From contig JAFZQN010000124.1 of assembly GCA_017620375.1 (NCBI GenBank), positions 1 through 35,232 on the forward strand: 35,232 bases of DNA, given 5' to 3'. Below, piece by piece: positions 1 through 8,355 of the stretch. Origin of the DNA: Lachnospiraceae bacterium (GTDB taxonomy: Bacteria; Bacillota; Clostridia; Lachnospirales; Lachnospiraceae). The notes beneath the pieces are model-generated. The model saw only the letters and a list, made by a program, of their open reading frames with translations, was not told the DNA's origin and did no database searches. A program made the position numbers and the translations under genes. Numbering within the stretch: the first letter of the stretch is position 1; each line of letters starts with the position of its first letter.

Positions 1-1065
1 AGCCTCAGCCTTGTCCTCAAACTTCCAATACTCTTCATTATTAATAAGGTCTTTAGCGATATCAAGATTGAAATCATCCTCGATAGCTTTCTTTAATTCA
101 GGATACTTAGCACAGTACTCTGCGTAAAGCTTGTTCCATGCATCCTCTGCCTTGGCACCGTTTGCTGCAAGAGTCTCATAATTTGCATATACCTCATCGG
201 GTACGAAGAAAGGTTCTGCACTCGGCCAGCCGATGTTTTCCTTAAGTGCTAATACATTCTCATCACCAAGAGGCTCTCCGTGTGCCTTAGCGGAACCTTC
301 CTTAGCGGGGCAGCCCTTACCGATCTTGGTCTTGAACATGATAAAGCTGGGCTTATCCTCACAAGCCTTAGCCTGCTCTATAGCCTTTGCGATAGCGTCC
401 ATGTCATGGCCGTTTTCAACGATGATGGTCTGGAATCCGAAGCCCTCGAAACGCTTCTCAACATCCTCTGCGAAAGCGATATCGGTAGAACCTTCGATAG
501 TGATATTATTTGAATCATAAAGAACTATGAGCTTTCCAAGTCCTAAAGTACCTGCAAGTGAGAATGCCTCTGATGAGATACCTTCCATCATACAGCCGTC
601 GCCGCCGAGTACATATGTGAAGTGATCGAATACCTTATATCCGTCTCTGTTGTACTTAGCTGCCATATGCTTCTCAGCCATAGCCATACCTACTGCCATA
701 GCCATACCCTGTCCGAGAGGTCCTGTGGTAGCTTCTACACCTTTTGTATGTCTGTACTCAGGATGTCCGGGTGTAAGTGAATCCATCTGTCTAAACTGCA
801 TAAGGTCTTCCTTCTTAAGACCGTATCCGAACAGATGAAGAAGTGAATAAAGAAGTGTTGAACCATGTCCGCCTGAAAGGATGAAACGGTCTCTGTTTCT
901 CCAGTCGGGGTTCTTAGGATTATGGTTCATCTCTTTTCCCCATAAAACATATGCGATATCCGCACAACCCAAAGGAAGTCCGGGATGACCTGACTTAGCC
1001 TTCTGAATAGCGTCTGCTGCCAGTACTCTTATGGCATTTGCCGACATAACATCAATATTGCTCAT
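1..1065 (-). CDS. tkt: Transketolase, N-terminal part (runs off the left edge)
   Basis: Transketolase moves two-carbon units between sugar phosphates in the non-oxidative pentose phosphate pathway, supplying erythrose-4-phosphate, a substrate of the DAHP synthase encoded further along. The 355 visible codons hold the thiamine-diphosphate domain. It begins MSNIDVMSANAIRVLAADAI and contains the conserved stretches KSGHPGLPLG, GPLGQGMAMAVG and GGDGCMMEG followed by the Asn-containing YDSNNITIEG; these are the cofactor and magnesium signatures of the family. Full-length enzymes are about 650-670 residues, so roughly half is present, and the cut is only the window edge. The start is set by an AGGAGG at 1071-1076, five bases before the ATG. 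It has its own promoter at 1150-1178. Confidence 0.97.
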   Translation of the reverse strand, partial: MSNIDVMSANAIRVLAADAIQKAKSGHPGLPLGCADIAYVLWGKEMNHNPKNPDWRNRDRFILSGGHGSTLLYSLLHLFGYGLKKEDLMQFRQMDSLTPGHPEYRHTKGVEATTGPLGQGMAMAVGMAMAEKHMAAKYNRDGYKVFDHFTYVLGGDGCMMEGISSEAFSLAGTLGLGKLIVLYDSNNITIEGSTDIAFAEDVEKRFEGFGFQTIIVENGHDMDAIAKAIEQAKACEDKPSFIMFKTKIGKGCPAKEGSAKAHGEPLGDENVLALKENIGWPSAEPFFVPDEVYANYETLAANGAKAEDAWNKLYAEYCAKYPELKKAIEDDFNLDIAKDLINNEEYWKFEDKAEA

Positions 1066-1149
1066 AGTAGCCTCCTGAAAATAATTTGATAACCAAGCCT
1101 TTTAAAGGCGGTCGGATCGTACTTACGAAAAAGCACGTCATTTGGATTA

Positions 1150-1178
1150 ATTATAGCATATTTTTTCTCTTTGCGCAA
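1150..1178 (-). promoter_or_regulatory. Sigma-A promoter of tkt
   Basis: On the minus strand the -35 is TTGCGC (1173-1178) and the -10 is TATAAT (1150-1155), with exactly 17 bases between. The predicted start lies near 1143, leaving a leader of about 80 bases. The leader carries a small inverted repeat, GCCTTTTAAAGGC, at 1097-1109, of unknown role. Confidence 0.8.
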
Positions 1179-1214
1179 TTATAATTTAAGAACGTTTTTT
1201 CTATAATGATCTTG

Positions 1215-2270
1215 TTAATCTATAAGGAAAGCTTCTTTTATCATCTTTAAATATCCACTTCTTGAAGCCATCATATATATATAGCCTTTTTCCAGTTTTC
1301 CGGTAACAGTGTTACTCTCTGCGTCAACAACCGCATCTTCTACTATAAAGACAGCATTATTATTCACATCCAATTTAATAAGACAAATATCATCTTCGTT
1401 TATATTTCCTATTTTATCCTCATAATATTCAAACGTAATATATCCGTTCACAAAATCGTTATCAGCTTCTATTTCAACCGGTATACCGACTCTGGGTTTA
1501 AAAAACGATGCTATTACCGAGATTTCAAATACGTTTTCAATATAAACTCTATCTTTTATATCTCCGGCAATGTCCATCTCCACTTTAACTTTTTTTATTG
1601 CTCCAAATGAATTTGGAATAACATATTCCGACGAAAATAGCGGTATAGTCTCTCCTATTTTTTCACAATAACCATCATATTTATATCCAAAATGTATTGC
1701 TTGCTCTTCTATGCTTTGTCTAAATTTTTCATCACCATCCTTGATTCCATTTCCATCCGAATCCTGATTAAGAGGATCATATCCATGTTCAATTTCAAAA
1801 CCATCTTTAAGCCCATCTCCATCAGTGTCAGATTTTACCGGATTTGTTAAAAATATTTTCAACTCATCGCTATCCGTCAGACCATCCCTATCATAGTCCT
1901 GTTTTATATCTGAATCAACATTGTCAGGTACACTGGGGTCCGTTCTATTACGGATTTCTATCGGATCCGGTATCCCGTCTCTATCAGTGTCAATATTTCT
2001 CGGATCACTTCCAAGAGATATTTCAACATACAGTGGCATAGTATCATCATCTTCATCTGTATACAGCCATGACATGTCTTCCGGTTCTCCGAGCGGTTTT
2101 ATCTTCATTCCGACAATAATATATCCATACTCCGATTTTGAAGATTTTTTTAACGAATATGTTATAGAATAATTATTTACTTCATAAGATTCATCTGTCG
2201 AATAACCTATAAAACATTTTTTAACTGCTGTATATTTCTTTGATTTCTTTTTTATGGTCAAACTATCCAC
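1215..2270 (-). CDS. Thrombospondin-3-type Ca-binding fragment, downstream of the nonsense codon
   Basis: The 351 codons counted from a GTG at 2268-2270 hold a run of DxDxDGxxD motifs (DTDRDGIPD, DYDRDGLTD, DTDGDGLKD, DSDGNGIKD) at about residues 90-180. These are typical of thrombospondin type 3 or OmpA-linker calcium-binding repeats. A beta-rich region follows at about 215-345 (IPNSFGAIKKVKVEMDIAGD, VVDAESNTVTG). Both parts align residue for residue with the large protein at 3614-8146, showing a tandem duplication. The GTG has no ribosome site, so I do not believe it is a genuine start; the piece is the tail of the gene opening at 2747. It lacks the VWA and peptidase-like domains of its paralogue. 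Confidence 0.6.
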   Translation of the reverse strand: MDSLTIKKKSKKYTAVKKCFIGYSTDESYEVNNYSITYSLKKSSKSEYGYIIVGMKIKPLGEPEDMSWLYTDEDDDTMPLYVEISLGSDPRNIDTDRDGIPDPIEIRNRTDPSVPDNVDSDIKQDYDRDGLTDSDELKIFLTNPVKSDTDGDGLKDGFEIEHGYDPLNQDSDGNGIKDGDEKFRQSIEEQAIHFGYKYDGYCEKIGETIPLFSSEYVIPNSFGAIKKVKVEMDIAGDIKDRVYIENVFEISVIASFFKPRVGIPVEIEADNDFVNGYITFEYYEDKIGNINEDDICLIKLDVNNNAVFIVEDAVVDAESNTVTGKLEKGYIYMMASRSGYLKMIKEAFLID

Positions 2271-2435
2271 ATTGTAACTACACCAAAATCCTTTTTCCCC
2301 CGAATCAGATATAACAACCGGACCATATTCTGGATCATTGAACGCATCAGAAAACCTGCAACGCAGTTCATAAGTAATATATGTAGCTTTTAGCGTTTTC
2401 CCGAATAAGTCTTTCCCTGCTTTTTTGAGTTTTTT

Positions 2436-2747
2436 TTAATCAATAGAACAAAGCGTCTTTCTTTCGTTTTCGCTATAATTCTCATATACAGTTCGATTTC
2501 TATCAAATATCGACAACGCTGCTGCTCTGGTCATTCTGTCTTTGCTGAGCTTAACGCTATACGAGGTTCCCTTCTTCAACTCCTTGTGATCATACTCATA
2601 TAAAGTGGCCAGCTCAAACTCTTCCGTCTGTTGTAATAGCTTATCTATCTCTTCTTCATAAGATGGAGTATTGGCTGCAGAAATACTTAATTCTCCTGTA
2701 TTGACGATTAACGAAAAAATTAATAGCATTAATAATACTTTTTTCAT
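2436..2747 (-). CDS. Signal-peptide fragment of the interrupted paralogue
   Basis: The frame encodes 103 residues. Residues 1-24 are a clear signal peptide (Lys-Lys start, hydrophobic LLMLLIFSLIV core, SAA near the cleavage point). Residues 26-103 are polar and match no family I recognise. The start has a good ribosome site, AGGAAGGAGT, just upstream, and lies 19 bases after the stop of the 2767-3609 gene, so it is co-transcribed with the genes above it. The frame ends CSID followed by TAA; the same frame continues to 1215, so this is probably a truncated product. An independent small secreted protein cannot be excluded. Confidence 0.55.
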   Translation of the reverse strand: MKKVLLMLLIFSLIVNTGELSISAANTPSYEEEIDKLLQQTEEFELATLYEYDHKELKKGTSYSVKLSKDRMTRAAALSIFDRNRTVYENYSENERKTLCSID

Positions 2748-2766
2748 GCCGACTCCTTCCTTCTAA

Positions 2767-3609
2767 CTATGATTCATATTTGTCCCAATCATCACCAAAA
2801 ATTTTCATGATAAGCTTAATGTTTTCATCATAAGAAACAAAACCATCTTCAGTTGCACATACCAAAAATCTGGTTTTCCCATTTGAATCATTTACGCCAT
2901 ATAATGTTTTTTTATCATAAATCAATTCTAATTTTTCATCATATAAATACTCTGGAACTCTCATCAAAGCTTCATTACACTTTTGCAATCCTTCAGTATT
3001 ATAAAAAATTATATATCTATAATCACTGAAATGTGCTATTAAATAATCATATAAATCGCTCACATTATTTATAGAATTTTCATTATCCTCTATAGTATAA
3101 ACCCTTTTATCACCATTGATGTCAATAAAATACCCTTCAATTTTTTTCCCTTTATCGGTTTGTTTTGCTATATAAAAGAAATAGTTCATATACTCATCAA
3201 GATAATACCTTTCAACAGTGTATGTCATATCCTCATCTATCGTATATGTATCTATCCAAGAATCAGCATTTTTCCATTTTTTTAGAGAGAAAGAATTACT
3301 CCATTTTATTCTTACTAAACCTGGTCGCCTTATTTCAAAAACCCATGTTACTGTATATCCATTTCCCCATGCTCCTCCCATTTTTTCTTTTTCTTTTAGT
3401 TCAATTATTCCTTCATCTAATATCTCAAACTGATACTCTCCGGCTTCTGGACTCTCTTCAAGTTTTACTATTATTACTTCTGAACCTAGCCACTTAAAAT
3501 ACCTGCGATATACCAATATGCAAAAAAGCAACACTGCTATTATAGATACAACTGCAACCACAATAATAATAACTCGAAATATAGTATTAAGATGCTTTTG
3601 TTTATCCAT
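2767..3609 (-). CDS. Membrane-anchored protein with a chagasin-like (I42) external region
   Basis: The 280-residue protein has one membrane helix at residues 11-33, followed by RRYFKW, and a large domain predicted to face outside. Residues 45-112 resemble the chagasin/I42 cysteine-peptidase inhibitor fold in order and spacing: SPEAGEY (53-59) where NPTTGY is expected, GAWGNG (79-84) where the glycine-rich loop is expected, a VTWVFEIRRPGLVRIKW strand pair, and W112 where the RPW motif sits. This is a by-eye comparison and the key loop is not canonical. The C-terminal 170 residues match nothing I know. The start is four bases after the stop of the large gene, with the ribosome site GGGAG inside that gene's end, so the two are translationally adjacent. 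Stop codon is TAG. An inhibitor or immunity role toward the neighbouring C39-like domain is inference. Confidence 0.6.
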   Translation of the reverse strand: MDKQKHLNTIFRVIIIVVAVVSIIAVLLFCILVYRRYFKWLGSEVIIVKLEESPEAGEYQFEILDEGIIELKEKEKMGGAWGNGYTVTWVFEIRRPGLVRIKWSNSFSLKKWKNADSWIDTYTIDEDMTYTVERYYLDEYMNYFFYIAKQTDKGKKIEGYFIDINGDKRVYTIEDNENSINNVSDLYDYLIAHFSDYRYIIFYNTEGLQKCNEALMRVPEYLYDEKLELIYDKKTLYGVNDSNGKTRFLVCATEDGFVSYDENIKLIMKIFGDDWDKYES

Positions 3610-3613
3610 ATAG

Positions 3614-6600
3614 TCAGCTCCCTCTATATGTTGTTCTTACAGGATAAACAATACTGTGCTTTGAATTCTTGAAGGTATATATTAAACTGTCCACATTTAT
3701 ATGCCCTCCAACCCCTAAAACCTCATCGGAATACGCTATGGAATTCCAGCATTCCTTTAAATCTATCTTTCTCTTTTGGCTCCCTGAAGAACAATATACA
3801 AATGTTTTATCCAATATCGTGTCTTGCTCTATTTTTAATATATTTAAATTATGAAAATATGTGGTATTTATATATGTCGATTCGAAAGAATACAACTTTG
3901 TCATTCCAACAATATGTAAAATTACCGGGAAATCTTCCCGTAATGTTCTCATTATTTGTTTTGCGACCTTTTTATAATCATAATAATCATCCGAATAATC
4001 ATATGTATATTCGATTTCATCAATCGTTTTATCAGTCAAGTAATGATTCAGTCCATTAGATATCGATATGGGATCCAGACCATAAGTTCCATTTCCATTT
4101 GTTATCAAATCAGAAACATGAGAAGCCATTTCTTTATCTTTATCTAATATTAGAGGACCATTGCTAAGATACATTTGTAGACTTTCTTCAACATTTGTTG
4201 GTGTCACATAATTATTGTACATAAAACGAACAAATCTGTCATAGTCTCCAAAAAGTAAGTTTTCTTTAGTGACATCATTCTCCACAATTGATTTGTTTTT
4301 TAATCTATTATTATATTTTTGAAGATATATTAAACTATCCGCAGAAGCTATTACTCCACATCCTCCTTTTCTAAGAACTTTACTATTTAAGTCATTAATT
4401 CCTTCTGTATTCTCATCATAAAACCAACTCTGATTACCTCCATAGTTTCCATTTGACACTGCATAAGAAAGAGATGATGTATCCACAGAAATATACTTTT
4501 CAAATCCAGATAGCTGAACACTAATCACATTGCTTTCCATTCCTTTTGTATTATAAGTTATAGCCTCATCATAATCCGAATATCCATCATTATCATAGTC
4601 GTCAAATCTCGGATGGCTCCTAACAATGTATGTTGGAAAGAATAATGATTCAGGTGCATTATCATAATAGAGTATTTTTCCATTTTTTTCGTCTATAACA
4701 GCCTTTAGTGTACCTCTATCTACTCCCATCTCTAAGCCATCATCAAGGCCATCATTATCCGTATCAGGATTATGAGCATCTGTGGTTATGGTTGATCCAT
4801 CCGGAAGTATCATGCCTGTAAGCTCTATACAGTCCGATATACCATCACCGTCAGAATCTTTATTGTCTGCTACGTTAAGTGCTCTTATCAGTATCATACT
4901 TATTGCATCATCAAATTCATTTTTGTTTGTTACACTGTATGCTTTTCCTCCCGTATCAGCTACACATCTATCCATTGCGCTTTTGGAACTTGTATCAACC
5001 GTTGCTCCGACATATATATAATACAATTCGATCCCATCATCTATATATTTTTTTATCTCATTTCGTATCAATACATCGTCAGAAACCAGTATCACCTTTT
5101 TCTTATTGGCAGAGATATTATCCACGCTATAAAAGCTGTTATATACTGCACTGCGGAAAAAGTCATAATCGCATGCTCCATCAACTGTGTATACTTTGTA
5201 TAGATTCGTTAGAAATGCATTTTTATCTTCTATAAATGTCCCGCTTTCTACCTTATACCTCCATACAAAAGTCTTTTCAGTATCCGAAGGAGTTGCAACC
5301 ACTTCACCCTCTGCTTCATTTCTGTATATTTCTTTTAACCCAATATCTATATCCGGACCAAATCTGTTTAAAGAAGCGTCAATCCCTGCGATCACCCCGA
5401 CAATTCTGTCAGTATCCATTTTATAACACGCCTGACCCGGGTTAAACTGGAATAACACTTCATAATCTGGATAATCCGGTGACAGCATGTTCGTGATGCT
5501 GTTTATTGCTGCTTTGGATGACTCTTCATCAGACACTTTAAAGAAATCTCCTCCGATGGCTTTAAGATTTACTTTTAGCCTTTCATACATCGTATCCTCT
5601 ATATCGTTACCGGTATAGAGCTGATATATCCTGATCCCGGAAGCTTTCAATTCATTGACCAGTTCCTGCCTCTGCTGTGTATAGTCACTTATCAGGAATG
5701 AACTTGAAACCCATATCACCACCTTATTTCTCTCTGTTCCAGATGAATACTGTTCAAAATATGTTTTCATGCTTTCAAGTTCCTGCATCAGTGTAGCATA
5801 CTGATCCTGAACCTGTATTGATCCCAGAAAATCTCGCATCGACGGGTATGCTTTTGATAAACCCAGGCTTCTGGAATGCGTAGTATACTTCTTCCCATCT
5901 GTGACCGATATATCCTCTTCAGAGTTATCCACCTCTACCTGATACCCAAACGCAGTGCTTAAACTGATCCTGTCTTCCGGTAATTTTGCATTCGCTATCC
6001 TGGCAAATCCCCTTCTTACAAGTTCAGTATTGTTTTTATAATAGTCACTTCCCACATCGACTGCCACCTGGATATCGATATGCTGCTCGTTTTCCCCGGA
6101 AGTCTCTCTTATAAGCCTACCGATTGTAGCTTGTTTCAGATCATATATAAATTTCTTAAATGATGCCAGCAAATATATAGAGAAATGATCAACCGAACAG
6201 CTCACTGTATTGGATTCGGTATCTACAACTGCGTTTTCAAGTACCACAAAACGCTGGAGATCCTCATCATACCATAGTATACAAAGGTCATCCTCTTCTG
6301 TTTCTCCGAGCTTATCCTCATCGTATTCAAATGTTATGACTGCGTTCTCAAAATCTTTTTCTACCGTTATATCATATGGTACACCTATCCTTGAACGGAT
6401 AGTTGAAGGGAATACACTTATCCCAAAAATGTTATCTATATAAGTACTGTCTTCTATATCTCCCGCAATATCAATATCAACTTTTACTTTTTTTACTGCA
6501 CCAAAAGAATTCGGTATAACATAATCCTCTCCAAAGAGGGTCATCGTTTCGCCGGTCCGCCTACACATATCATCATATTCATATCCGAGATCATCCGATG

Positions 6601-7333
6601 TCAATTCCATTGTCTGTCTGATCTTTTCTTCACCGTCAGGTACCCCGTCCCCATCAGTATCGGGATTTAAAGGATCAAAGCCATGTTCGATCTCAAACCT
6701 GTCCCTTAATCCGTCCCCATCTGTATCCTGCTTATATGCACAGGTATTATAAGTATTTATCTCGTCACCGTCTGTCAACCCGTCATGATCAAAATCTTTA
6801 TCACTTTCAAACCCCTGATCCGGCACAAGAGGGTCGGTTCCATTATACAGTTCTATAGCATCAGGTATACCATCATTATCCGTGTCAGGATCTTTAGGAT
6901 CTGTCTCTACGGTGATCTCTATATATAGAGGAAGCCCATCTTCATCTTCATCAGAGTACAGTTCTTCCATAGTATATTCCGGTTGCTCAGTAGGCGTAAC
7001 TATTTCTGTCGGTATTGGTGTGATTATCTCGGTAGGTGTCGGTTCATCCGTAGGTATTATCACTTCAGTGGGAGTTATTACTTCTGTCGGAGTTATCTCC
7101 TCTGTAGGGGTTATATCTGCTGTAGGAGTTATCTCTTCAGTTATGGTAGGTTCCGGTGTTATCACCTCAGTAGGTGTAACTTCTGCTGTAACAGTAGGCT
7201 CAGGGGTCACCACCTCAGTTGGTGTTTCCGTAATGGTGACAGTTGGTTCTATAGTGACTGTTGGAACAGGAGTTATGGGCATAGTTATAGAAGGGGTAGG
7301 TTCTTCTGTTACACAGATACGTACATCTGTCAT
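3614..7333 (-). CDS. C-terminal fragment: Pro/Thr linker, TSP3 repeats, two VWA-like domains, C39/papain-like domain
   Basis: Positions use full-length numbering (1510 residues). A Pro/Thr/Glu linker spans about 280-390. Thrombospondin-3-type Ca-binding repeats span 390-510 (DTDNDGIPD, DTDGDGLRD, DTDGDGVPD), and a beta domain shared with the downstream paralogue spans 515-650. Two VWA-like Rossmann domains lie at about 685-890 and 965-1092; their MIDAS motif is degenerate (AVDVGSD instead of DxSxS). More Ca-binding repeats span 1095-1195. The C-terminal domain, about 1215-1502, has KGGCGVIASADSL with Cys near 1263 and His near 1432 (YFHNLNILKIEQD) followed by a DLKECWNS-like end. That order suits a C39-like or papain-fold cysteine peptidase. 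The first ATG has no ribosome site; the frame really continues from 8146. Confidence 0.7.
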   Translation of the reverse strand: MTDVRICVTEEPTPSITMPITPVPTVTIEPTVTITETPTEVVTPEPTVTAEVTPTEVITPEPTITEEITPTADITPTEEITPTEVITPTEVIIPTDEPTPTEIITPIPTEIVTPTEQPEYTMEELYSDEDEDGLPLYIEITVETDPKDPDTDNDGIPDAIELYNGTDPLVPDQGFESDKDFDHDGLTDGDEINTYNTCAYKQDTDGDGLRDRFEIEHGFDPLNPDTDGDGVPDGEEKIRQTMELTSDDLGYEYDDMCRRTGETMTLFGEDYVIPNSFGAVKKVKVDIDIAGDIEDSTYIDNIFGISVFPSTIRSRIGVPYDITVEKDFENAVITFEYDEDKLGETEEDDLCILWYDEDLQRFVVLENAVVDTESNTVSCSVDHFSIYLLASFKKFIYDLKQATIGRLIRETSGENEQHIDIQVAVDVGSDYYKNNTELVRRGFARIANAKLPEDRISLSTAFGYQVEVDNSEEDISVTDGKKYTTHSRSLGLSKAYPSMRDFLGSIQVQDQYATLMQELESMKTYFEQYSSGTERNKVVIWVSSSFLISDYTQQRQELVNELKASGIRIYQLYTGNDIEDTMYERLKVNLKAIGGDFFKVSDEESSKAAINSITNMLSPDYPDYEVLFQFNPGQACYKMDTDRIVGVIAGIDASLNRFGPDIDIGLKEIYRNEAEGEVVATPSDTEKTFVWRYKVESGTFIEDKNAFLTNLYKVYTVDGACDYDFFRSAVYNSFYSVDNISANKKKVILVSDDVLIRNEIKKYIDDGIELYYIYVGATVDTSSKSAMDRCVADTGGKAYSVTNKNEFDDAISMILIRALNVADNKDSDGDGISDCIELTGMILPDGSTITTDAHNPDTDNDGLDDGLEMGVDRGTLKAVIDEKNGKILYYDNAPESLFFPTYIVRSHPRFDDYDNDGYSDYDEAITYNTKGMESNVISVQLSGFEKYISVDTSSLSYAVSNGNYGGNQSWFYDENTEGINDLNSKVLRKGGCGVIASADSLIYLQKYNNRLKNKSIVENDVTKENLLFGDYDRFVRFMYNNYVTPTNVEESLQMYLSNGPLILDKDKEMASHVSDLITNGNGTYGLDPISISNGLNHYLTDKTIDEIEYTYDYSDDYYDYKKVAKQIMRTLREDFPVILHIVGMTKLYSFESTYINTTYFHNLNILKIEQDTILDKTFVYCSSGSQKRKIDLKECWNSIAYSDEVLGVGGHINVDSLIYTFKNSKHSIVYPVRTTYRGS
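6997..7309 (-). repeat. Pro/Thr linker coding repeats (PTE-type)
   Basis: Short imperfect repeats encode TPTEVITPEPT-like units, a flexible and probably glycosylated spacer between the CBM2-like domains and the Ca-binding repeats. The low-complexity sequence stays open on the opposite strand, giving Val/Ser/Gly-rich frames that are not genes. Repeat number is likely to vary between strains. Confidence 0.8.
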
Positions 7334-7462
7334 ATATGTATCTGTAACACTTCCATCTACTTCAACACCATATGTTCCTTTTGCGGTAAATCCTATAAAT
7401 ATCTGTTCTCCCGGCTTTATCTCGGAATTGTAATCTCTGTTCTTTATCAGATACCGGTTTTC

Positions 7463-8146
7463 CTAACGTTCTATCAGTTCGGCTGTATGGAAATCTATAA
7501 CATCAATATCTGTGGTAAATCCCAAAACCCAGTCTTCTATCGTAGTATCCGAATCGTTTTTGATTACAAAACATCCATTGTAGTTATTGTTTGTGTCCCC
7601 ATATATAAACGAATAAACAGTATATAGATCATCAGATATAGCTATAGTTTTTTGAGCCATACTAAAAGAAGAAGGTATTATGACCGCAGCCAGATCAGCA
7701 GGGATATTCATAGAAAAACCAATCTCAACCTGTGCTCCGACCGGTATATCCTTATTATGACCTGCGTTTTTTACAGTGTATTTGTATAAAGGAGCAAAGT
7801 CTGCATAAATGATCGCTTTTTCTGATACAACAGCATTCCAGATATTTGTTATTTCGCATCCTGTATCAAAAGCTAATGCCCAGTTATCAATAATCGTTTC
7901 TCCGGTATTCTTTATCACTAAATGTGCATTACACGCTCCCTGCCATACATCTGTAATAGATAGTTCTACACTGTAACCATCCGCTTTATAAGTGTGCGTC
8001 AAACCGGTATATATCCCATTCTGCATATTAGTTTCATATGCAGATGCTGATACATGTATGGGCAGAATACCTGTAAACAGACTGATTACAAGCATCACTG
8101 CTATCAAACGGTTCCTGTGCTTATTAACTTTCGTAGTATTCCCCAT
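7463..8146 (-). CDS. N-terminal fragment: signal peptide and CBM2-like domains
   Basis: The start is the ATG at 8144-8146, seven bases after GGAGG (AAGGAGG at 8154-8160); an upstream in-frame ATG at 8194 has no ribosome site. The 227 residues begin with a basic N-region (NKHRNR), a hydrophobic core and a cleavage site near SASA (residue 36). Two carbohydrate-binding family 2-like beta domains follow at about 42-150 and 173 to the end; they show the NTGETIIDNWALAF and NDSDTTIEDWVLGF patterns typical of CBM2 (NxTxxxIxxWxLxF). The second is cut by the TAG. The product would be secreted and could still bind glycans through the first domain. It is the first gene of the operon, behind the promoter at 8290-8318 and the structured leader at 8212-8285. 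Confidence 0.7.
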   Translation of the reverse strand: MGNTTKVNKHRNRLIAVMLVISLFTGILPIHVSASAYETNMQNGIYTGLTHTYKADGYSVELSITDVWQGACNAHLVIKNTGETIIDNWALAFDTGCEITNIWNAVVSEKAIIYADFAPLYKYTVKNAGHNKDIPVGAQVEIGFSMNIPADLAAVIIPSSFSMAQKTIAISDDLYTVYSFIYGDTNNNYNGCFVIKNDSDTTIEDWVLGFTTDIDVIDFHTAELIER

Positions 8147-8211
8147 TACATAACCTCCTTCATTTCCCATTAACTGCAGCAATACTAATTGCACCTGTTT
8201 AACACATCATT

Positions 8212-8285
8212 AAAAAAAGCCGCAACAAATAAATGCTACAGCCAAACTATCAGTATTGATATGGCTCGCCCTTGGTTTGCCATAT
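8212..8285 (-). ncRNA. Structured leader with intrinsic terminator upstream of the surface operon
   Basis: Read on the minus strand, the transcript would begin near 8283-8285 and immediately form a hairpin, ATATGGC (8279-8285) with GCCATAT (8259-8265), around a 13-base loop containing CCAAGGGCG. After 16 bases comes a second hairpin, GCTGTAGCA (8234-8242) with TGTTGCGGC (8219-8227), followed by seven U (8212-8218): a Rho-independent terminator. Loop bases CCAAG can pair with UUUGG just before the terminator, giving a possible pseudoknot. I do not recognise the element as any riboswitch class; it lacks the c-di-GMP-I core seen at 24140-24230. It is either an attenuator for the operon starting at 8146 or a short terminated RNA. 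Confidence 0.55.
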
Positions 8286-8289
8286 GATT

Positions 8290-8318
8290 ATTATCACATA
8301 TAAAAAGTATAAAGTCAA
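8290..8318 (-). promoter_or_regulatory. Sigma-A promoter of the surface-protein operon
   Basis: The minus-strand -35 is TTGACT (8313-8318) and the -10 is GATAAT (8290-8295), spacer 17. It faces away from the aro promoter; the two -35 boxes are 37 bases apart. Confidence 0.8.
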
Positions 8319-8355
8319 TAGCAATTTCAGTAAAACACTTTCCGTAAATTTCTGC

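Larger units (their letters stand above)
1215..2747 (-). pseudogene. Secreted Ca-binding modular protein interrupted by an in-frame TAA
   Basis: The reading frame opening at 2747 and the one ending at 1215 are the same frame, separated only by one TAA at 2436-2438. The stretch after the stop (2271-2435) stays open, has no ATG, GTG or TTG until the GTG at 2268-2270, and reads as ordinary protein (KKLKKAGKDLFG and onward). This is best explained as one gene of 510 residues plus one nonsense codon at position 104. The intact product would have a signal peptide, a unique N-terminal region, thrombospondin-3-type repeats and a beta domain. It is a shortened tandem paralogue of the large protein encoded at 3614-8146. 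Confidence 0.7.
3614..8146 (-). pseudogene. Giant secreted CBM2-TSP3-VWA-C39-like protein interrupted by an in-frame TAG
   Basis: Frames 7463-8146 and 3614-7333 are the same frame, broken only by TAG at 7463-7465 (codon 228). The stop falls inside the second CBM2-like domain: the strand ending in ELIER is upstream, and the rest (NRYLIKNRDYNSEIKPGEQI) is downstream. It matches the equivalent part of the first domain (YKYTVKNAGHNKDIPVGAQV). A single substitution in a Gln, Glu, Lys or Trp codon would give TAG. The restored protein would be 1510 residues. The downstream frame has no ribosome site at its first ATG, so the C-terminal domains are probably not made in this genome copy unless there is readthrough. 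Confidence 0.75.

Noticed and set aside
2428..2438. A8 tract beside the TAA as a phase-variable or slippage site restoring the frame
   Set aside because: The TAA lies before the A-run in the reading direction and both sides are already in the same frame, so adding or losing A residues cannot remove the stop.
7463..7465. TAG read as pyrrolysine or a reassigned codon
   Set aside because: TAG ends several apparently normal genes here (2767, 22639, 27795), the sister gene is broken by TAA, and no pyl genes are visible.
6882..7627. Long + strand frames rich in Val, Ser and Gly or Tyr, Arg and Cys opposite the surface-protein gene
   Set aside because: They are antisense shadows of the PTE-repeat linker, with no ribosome site and biased composition caused by the repeat.
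8212..8285. The leader as a c-di-GMP-I riboswitch because of GGCAAACC
   Set aside because: It lacks the CGCAAA block, the tetraloop stem and the receptor region, all of which are present at 24140-24230.
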